Shown here: piece by piece, positions 57,438 to 64,000 of the stretch
Position numbering within the stretch: position 1 is the first letter of the stretch
Layout of the letters: each line of letters opens with the position of its first letter
Source: Malachius bipustulatus
Lineage: Eukaryota; Arthropoda; Insecta; Coleoptera; Melyridae
NCBI GenBank assembly: GCA_910589415.1
Contig: OU342632.1
Span: 40,189,637-40,253,636 of the forward strand
DNA length: 64,000 bases
Direction of reading: 5' to 3'
Position numbers and translations under genes: made by a program
The notes under the pieces: model-generated
Database searches by the model: none
Seen by the model: the letters and a program-made list of their open reading frames with translations, nothing else
Told to the model about the DNA's origin: nothing

Positions 57438-60157
57438 AGTGACCATGCAGTCTGTATAGGTTATACTTTACTTACACTTTTCTAAATATCACCTTGTATA
57501 TACTATTCAAAATATCTTTCAAATTAGTCAAATAATTACTAAGGAAATTATATCGATACTCTAATAAGTGAAAGTTGGTCTTATTATGCACTGCGTGACG
57601 TTGTGTATGAACCCTCTGTGTGTCATATTTAGATGTTCAACTGTTGGTGGTATTGTAGATTAGGGGGGAGGGGGGTGATGGGGAGATGTTAGATATATGT
57701 GTAGGCATGCAGAGAGGGGCCATAATTTGGCGACCAAACTGAAAATCCCTCTAAATGAATGAATAATTTTTCGTTTTATATGTTTTTCTTCCTCTCTGTG
57801 TATATTTTCTTATCAAATTAAGATTTTTAACAATCAGTATAATATGCAATGCCATATAAAGTGAGTAGATTCGCGGATTTGAAAATACCTAATAATAATT
57901 ATATTATAAGTCAAGGGGAGGCGAGTTATGCAATAGTTAATTAGATATTTGTAAATTAACTGCAATCCGGGCTTATATACCTTCCTATACTGGATCAAAT
58001 TTAATTCACAAATACATATACACCCGTAATAATTAATTAAGTTGTCGTAACGTATCTCATAACTGCCTAACTAAAAGTATTCTTCTCGTTTATGCACAAG
58101 TGCCCCCGAGAAATCGCTCTCTGTTGTAGAAAAAGTTTTTTGAGAGAAACTGCAATCTCCACGGCGTCCACGAGAATGAAAACGAAGGTAAAACCAATTG
58201 AATTTACATTTTGCGTGCATGATTCGAATTCAAACACATTCCTGATGTTAATTAAAAATAAAGTATTATCACTTTGCTAAATCTCCTAACATAAATGCAT
58301 AGAAGATACCTATCGCGTAGGTATACTTAGAAAATTGTATTATTTGATCATTAGGTATGAGATGAAAATCTTTATTTGTGTCCATTTAATTGTTTTACCG
58401 CTTGTAATTTGTCTGAAAGTGAAATTTCGAATAGATATGTAATACCTATTATTAATATAAAAACGATTATACTCACTTTTTCTTATCATTTCTCAAGAAT
58501 TTAGCTCAAGCAATTTACCTTATAGGTTGCTGTATAATTGACATCCTAATTAAAATACTCGGAAGCAACTGGGACAAAACGGTAATTATTGCCAATTCAT
58601 TGTCTTAAATTTAACTGCATGAGAGTTATACAAGGTGTTATGGTGCTAAAGTATTGAAAAATAAAGACGTACAGAAGCTGTTTTATGGAAACCTCTCAAG
58701 GAAGGGGAATCTACGTATCTACAGGGTAATTGCGAACATTTTCAAGGGGCGATTGTTTGTCACAAACTAAAGGGATTTTTCATATAAATTTGTTCCAAAA
58801 AACTTTACCATGAATCACAAAAGGATACACCCCTCTAAAGGGAAAATTTTTCCATATATAAGTTTACCTTATCAAAGCTTTCCTAACACCAATATTCACA
58901 TTCGTCTGTCACCCTCAGAAGGGGTTGAAATTTGCACCCTTAATGAGTTTTGTCCATTGTACCCATTTATTTTTTATATCTCTCACTCACTATGGTTTGT
59001 TCTCATCCCTGGACAGAATATGTGCCTACAACACAGTAAATGAATAATTTTTTATTGGTTTTTTTTTTGTATTTAAGAATAATTATAATGAGTTGTTTGT
59101 TACAAATATTGCAATGCTGTAAATAAAGATTATTATTATTATTACCTATTATTACATTTTTGTGAAGTTTCAAAATGGCAATTTGAAAAATACTCTTTTA
59201 CCTGACTTTCAGCTTGCATGACTCACTCTGAACCATTTTGGTCTCTTGTATTTTATTCGTAAAATGTACAATGTTTTAAGCAAATGCAAAAAATTAAATT
59301 CATAGAATAAACAAAATAATAAAAAATGTTATATTTATTATTTTGACCAAAAGCGATAGCTACCTACCAAGGTACATTTTGCAAATGCAGACTAAAATGG
59401 TTCAGACTGAGTCAGGCTGTAAAGGGGCATTTTTGCTATTGCAATTTTAAAACTCGAAAAAAAAGTACAATTGAAAACTCATTTTGAACTACAATTTTCA
59501 ACAACCCGTTCTGAGAGTGGAAAATTTTTATTCTTAAATGTTTCTGCAAAATCTGAGACACTAAATAAAAAACCTCATTTTATCTTAACCCCCCCCCCCC
59601 CCTTTGAAGGGATGTAACTCCAATTGAAAATGTTTTCGGAAATACGTTTATATGAAAATCTCCATTTAGTTTTTGACAAGGAATGACTCCTTGAATGCCC
59701 CAAGGAATGACCCCTGTTCGCTCTCGTCCTGAAACGTTGCGAAGAACAACAACGAATTTCTTGAGAGGAGCGATTTGTAATGCAATTATTATTATTGTTC
59801 TGCAAGTCTGAAGAAGCTTCATTGAAATGCACGCTCCGCCTGACTCGTGTAACTAAGAGTGTGTTACGTTTTTGTTTAGGGTTCAACGATAATTTGGACA
59901 CTGCTACTTAATATTTAATTTATTTCAGTTCTCTTATTTAAATATATACCTTATATACTTAAGACTCACTGAATATCGCTTTACAAGTTATATCGCTTAG
60001 TTCATCGCCTTCTTATTTTGCTTTCGCTGATGTCTACTCCACTTTATGGCTCCTGATAAGTTTCCAAAGCTCATCCATTCCTGAGCCGTCTATTAGGAGT
60101 ATCAAATGAGTCTTTATGACAGTTCATCTTGGACGTTTTATTTATATAATTATAAAA
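57438..60157. other. Intergenic stretch with a LINE/SINE-like tail and poly-C
   Basis: 57655-57725 is G-rich (GGGGGGAGGGGGGTGATGGGG). 58720-59040 has mariner-flank-like wording (ACAGGGTAATTGCGAACATTTTCAAGGGG). 59100-59153 reads GTAAATAAAGATTATTATTATTATTACC, the kind of 3' tail left by LINE or SINE insertion. A 14-C run lies at 59589-59602. The overlapping 108/80-codon minus-strand frames at 59575-59901 read through the poly-C tract and have no domain. Confidence 0.4.
59100..59153 (+). mobile_element. Possible LINE/SINE 3' tail with (ATT)n
   Basis: AATAAAG followed by an ATT trinucleotide run is a common end of insect non-LTR insertions. The body upstream is not recognisable. Confidence 0.35.
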
Positions 60158-60159
60158 TA

Positions 60160-60357
60160 CAGGGTGTTAAAATCATATTTTAAGGATAAAACAAAGTAAT
60201 TTTTTCCAAGATCCCCAGTTTAGGTATTACCTATATTTTTTTTAAAAAGAATAATATAAAGACTGCTATAAAAATATGTTTTTTTAAGTAACTAGGTATA
60301 AGACAGTCAAAATTGAACTGCATACATATTTTGGGTGTCCAGTTACCAAAAACCCTG
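60160..60357. mobile_element. TA-flanked MITE, 198 bp
   Basis: CAGGGTGTTAAAATC after TA (60158-60159) and CCAAAAACCCTG before TA (60358-60359) give short inverted ends. The interior is not palindromic. Its right end, read inversely, starts CAGGGTTTTTGGTAACTGGA, very close to the start of 54629-54915. Confidence 0.75.
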
Positions 60358-60359
60358 TA

Positions 60360-61354
60360 TACTGCTAGAAATAAGAGGTAAAGACGGCGAAAATTGTTGC
60401 CATTAAGAGATACTAGAAGGTGGGCTTTCTCATAATGCATTACCAGAGAAGATGACCATTAAGTCCCGTCCCTCTGGTTAAATCGCTATAGGAGGATTCT
60501 TTACAATAAGATAATTGGTACACCAGCAAAATGACAATAATTTTTGACCGCCGTGTTTATTTTTTTCGGATATATACCTCGCAGCCTGGCAAATGACCAC
60601 ATCATTTTGTTGCGAACTTATTGGAGTCTGAAGCAGAGATTCTGCACAATATGCCCCAACATTTGTAATGAAATATTATGACCCATGAATTTTACTTTTC
60701 AGTCCAGCAATATCTCCTGGTTCACGTTTGAGACCGTAAATCTAGGAGCTTCCTCGTACAACAGTAATTGACCTTGACGAGCGTCATCTTTCTGGAACCA
60801 TAATTCTTGTTGATCTGTAGAGCAGGTTCAATATCTGTGTCATAAAATGTTTGTCAACAATGTATGCACAATTAATAACTGTTTCAGAATTTTCATGCAC
60901 GATCGTCAGAAAAGTAAGGACCGATAACTCCCATAGAAGACATTTTACACCTTATACTGTTAACTTTGTGGTGCATAACCGCTGTTCTTTTTAATTTTAC
61001 CAAGCCTGAAAAATGGAAATACATCGGGCCTCCATAAATTGTGAACATCAGAAAAAACGGATCAGACAGCGAGAGAGATCCATTGCCTTAAGTGCGTGGA
61101 TGCATCTTGTAAGAATGGAAGCTGAGATCCCCGTGTATAAGATTCCGAGAAAAGCAGTCCTGTACAAAATTTTGTATAGACAAGCCAAAATCTTCCGGTT
61201 TTCTACAGGAGCATTTTGGGCGATGCACTGCACTTCTGAAAGTGCCATTTGTTTCGCATGTGTTTCACAAGATAATACTTTTTCAAAAACTACATGCACT
61301 TCTGTGGTTTAGTTTGTTTTTTCGTATAGAGATCTCAAAAACTTGATTTGCGTA
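60360..61354. other. Intergenic stretch, one two-strand open patch
   Basis: 61013-61312 (plus, 99 codons) and 61048-61299 (minus, 83 codons) are open over the same DNA. Neither shows a recognisable domain, though the patch is GC-richer than its flanks. It may be decayed transposon coding sequence. Confidence 0.35.
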
Positions 61355-61680
61355 CTCATCTAACGAACGAACTTAAGCGGGCGCGAACAAACGAGAATAA
61401 GATCTCTATAACGAGCACAAGCGAATAAGTCAGGACGCTGTAACAATTAACACGAACGAACATAAACATGCATCACGCGCAACTTATGTCCATTTGTATT
61501 CGACAAAGTTTCCGTAGTTTATACTGTCATTGGGCGTTTGTTTATGTTTTCCCATATTCGTTTCATCAGGCTGTTCTGCTATATTTAGTTTGCTTGTGTT
61601 CATTGATTTCGTTTAACTATACATTAGATATTATTCTTCCTCTCTTTGTTTATTCTTGCGCGTTTGTTATTAGATGAGTT
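61355..61680. repeat. Degenerate foldback, ~325 bp
   Basis: ACTCATCTAA at the left edge pairs with TTAGATGAGT at the right. Words such as AACAAACGAG, AATAAGATCT, AGCACAAGCGAA and GAACATAAAC recur in imperfect inverse order. The arms are more diverged than in the other foldbacks. Confidence 0.45.
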
Positions 61681-63870
61681 GAGGCTTAATAAAGAATCAT
61701 TTATGATCGATCAATACTTGATAGTGGAAAGTAAACAACATGCCTTTAAAATATTTAGATAAGAAAAGTTTATTCCCATACAAGAATCCTTGAAAAATAG
61801 AAATTAGCTTACAAAGACATCTTTGCCTAATCATATTCAAAAATAATTGTTTACCATACAGTAAGCACGTATACCTCAAACTGTAATCTAAAAAAGAATT
61901 GTTTGAAAACAATTGATGCTCATGAATATTGAACACTGAAGATTGTCTACATATAAAATTCAATATTATTCCGAAAACCCAGACATGCTCTCTAAGGGCT
62001 CATAAGAACATAGGTGCTCATTTTTCGAACCCTATATTCGTACCAAAAATTTGTGTTTTATTAATTTTAGTTAAGATTTCCTCTCTTCTTCAACTTCAAA
62101 GATCGCTCGCGATAATAAGTTTTGGGGAAGACTTTTGTCCAAGAATTATCAAAAATATTTTATGTAGCAGAGATAAGATTCCTTATCAAAGGTATAAGTT
62201 CTGATGCTTATGAACTGATGTCAGATAAAGTGTCTAAATCTAGGTGACCTGCTAATGCTGTTTTATAGTGATACCTACTGCGGTTCAAAATAAAAATCTT
62301 TCTGTTGAGACTACCTTTCAGAAAACGAAAAACATTTCCTGTTCAAATATCCTAAGACCATTCAGAGGTCTCTCTTCCTGAAAGGGTGATCATGACAACG
62401 GGCATCCAGCCCTTCCAATCCAAGGGTCAAGCATTCATAGTAATCCTTCATATTATACGTGTCGCCACAGGTAAATAGTATCGTTGACACGGCTATTATT
62501 ACACTGCTTATTCTTTCAGGGTCGTCTTTGAAGCACAATAATTTATTAGACGTACAACGCCGAGCCCTTTGGCTATTTGGTTTTTTTCTTTTATACAACT
62601 GACCCATGAAGGGGTGATGCAGTGGACATTTACAGCTTGTAACGTATCGGATTATTTGCAGGCATTCTTTGTGAAATCGTATGGGCTTGATAGATGTCGT
62701 TAAAGTCTTATTATGATTTCGTTATTTTACATTTTACCTGTCATCTTTTATGAAATATTAATAAATTTTATGCTATTACTGCCTATTATAGACTAACCCT
62801 TCAAACCGTTTAAAGTTCCTTCAGTTTTGTCTATCATTTACACCCAATAAAATTGAGTCGTCGGAGAGCTTTTATGAAATAATGAATGGTACCTATACAT
62901 TTTTTAGGTGAAAGCTCGACGAAATATAAGCAGTTTTAGAAATATACAATTATTATTGGACATTTTAAATGAGTCTTAATTACTTACTCAACTTCTCTCG
63001 AGAAAAAATAAAAACAATTTCAGAAAGAAAACGTTCACATAAACTATAGGATTATTATTGTTATTAGAAGTCATAAACATCGCTCTTTATACCTGTTTTT
63101 AGAAGAGATTGCGATGCACCAAAAGATAATAAGCACGCATAATTTATTTCAACAGAAAACATCAGGGTCCACCCATATACCTCTTTATCACTTTTACCGT
63201 GGAACTGTATAATCTTCTTATTTAAAGTCGTAGAACCCTAGATTTGTCTTGGTGATAAATGGAAATATGTCGCCGAGTCGTTGGATCTGTCAATTTTAAA
63301 TGCAGTAGGCCAGTAGGTAGCTGCATGACGACTCCTATATAGACAAATCACTGTCTCGGTATTTCGGCAGTTTTAATTTTAAAGGGGTCACATCATTTGT
63401 TGGGACGCGTAGTAGAGACATAATTTATATGTGCATAATTGATTATAAAATTTTAAATTGACTGACAAATATTCGTTCAATAAAGAGTGAAGTTCATCAT
63501 TTATTATGTTCTAAAATGACAATAAAAAACGTGAGAATTCGAAATTCTACAACATAAGAAGTCGTCACAAGAAACTTTAGAAGATTTATGATTTGGTGGT
63601 TCTTTATTAAAATTTATGACTTTGATCACCCCCCCTCCCCATCAGGAAGACCGAAACCGTTGTGGTAGGGGGTAGTTTAGGATTATTTTTATTTCGTCCA
63701 AAATATTTTGCAAATTTCTGTCATATAGAATCTACTACCATTCTAATCAATCCGATCATTCCAAATTTGACTTCAAAGACTTCAAATAATGGACATAATG
63801 GTAAACGGCTTATTAAAAAAAATTAGCTTGTTGAGTTTGCATGCATGGTGGTGGTGGTTCTTAGACCTCT
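61681..63870. other. AT-rich intergenic stretch, nothing recognised
   Basis: Frames at 61697, 61929 and 62362 lack domains. A CCCCCCCTCCCC run lies at about 63631. No transposon ends. Confidence 0.45.
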
Positions 63871-64000
63871 TTTTTCGGGGGAGGGAAAATCCTCATGGAC
63901 ACCTTGGGTGGTTCTTCCCTCCATGGGTATAGTGCCGGAATTCTACCGGCTAAAATCCCTCCGTTTTATCTGTATGGACCGCGGCGGAATACCTTGCTAG
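63871..64000. mobile_element. Edge of a GC-rich repeat, possibly LINE, running off the window
   Basis: Sequence becomes GC-rich and transposon-like (TCCATGGGTATAGTGCCGGA, TTCTACCGGCTAAAATCCCT, GACCGCGGCGGAATACC). I have a memory of similar wording near the ends of insect LINEs, but cannot name one. The element continues past the window. Confidence 0.3.

Noticed and set aside
59575..59901. Overlapping 108- and 80-codon minus-strand frames
   Set aside because: Both read through a poly-C tract at the end (glycine run) and lie in mariner-flank-like repeat DNA.
61013..61312. 99-codon plus-strand frame and 83-codon minus-strand frame on the same DNA
   Set aside because: No domain on either strand; mirrored open frames suggest composition rather than coding.
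1..64000. CRISPR arrays, bacterial operons, rRNA or tRNA genes
   Set aside because: No regularly spaced identical repeats, no tightly packed genes, and no cloverleaf or conserved rRNA wording was seen on either strand. The tandem repeats present are microsatellites or transposon arrays.

Overview
The window looks like nuclear DNA of an insect. It is strongly AT-rich, has no operon-like or bacterial gene layout, and is crowded with decayed insect-type transposons: a jockey-like LINE, an RTE-like LINE fragment, a mariner-like element with TA target sites, a piece of LTR retrotransposon and many foldback elements. Short TAGGTACC-type words and the style of the transposases recall hemipteran (aphid-like) genomes, but the species cannot be fixed from sequence alone. 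I recognise no complete host gene. The window reads as intergenic or long intronic DNA with transposons of different ages, some GC-richer unique patches that could be regulatory, and three weak candidates for small secreted-protein exons.

Region by region. 1-5 kb: AT-rich unique DNA, a hAT-like non-autonomous element (1713-2316) and a small palindrome (3765-4047). 5.3-7.0 kb: a 1.69 kb element that is almost wholly two inverted arms; a second copy lies at 50965-52645. 8.8-10.2 kb: a TA-flanked MITE and a palindrome nested inside another palindrome. 11 kb: a probable solo LTR. 14.6-16.7 kb: an array of a GGTCCGGTCAGCTCG-like unit, an RTE-like LINE tail, a poly-C tract and the longest coding-like stretch of the window (15599-16435, C-terminal end of a jockey-like reverse transcriptase protein). 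18.6-21.3 kb: a 3' remnant of the mariner-like family and a second hAT-like element. 23.6 kb: a frameshifted LINE RNase H domain. 26.2-30.5 kb: many degraded repeats of the mariner-like family. 33.6 kb: a candidate small secreted peptide. 34.2-35.7 kb: a decayed mariner-like transposase on the minus strand. 37.9-41.0 kb: hairpin repeats and a second nested palindrome. 42.4-44.5 kb: a 2.07 kb DNA transposon with 26-bp terminal inverted repeats and a broken transposase. 44.8-45.5, 53.9-54.6, 54.6-54.9, 56.6-57.4, 60.2 and 61.4 kb: more foldback elements. 45.7, 47.4 and 53.2 kb: GC-richer unique patches.

The main theme is foldback architecture. About a dozen separate elements consist mostly of two long inverted arms and together cover roughly a sixth of the window. 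Most that keep their ends begin CAGGG or CAGTGTGT next to TA, and the decayed mariner-like transposase at 34.2-35.7 kb has an end of the same kind (TACAGGGTGAGTC). I infer that one or a few mariner-like transposases moved these palindromes in trans, and that their transcripts would fold into long double-stranded RNA. None of this has been tested here.
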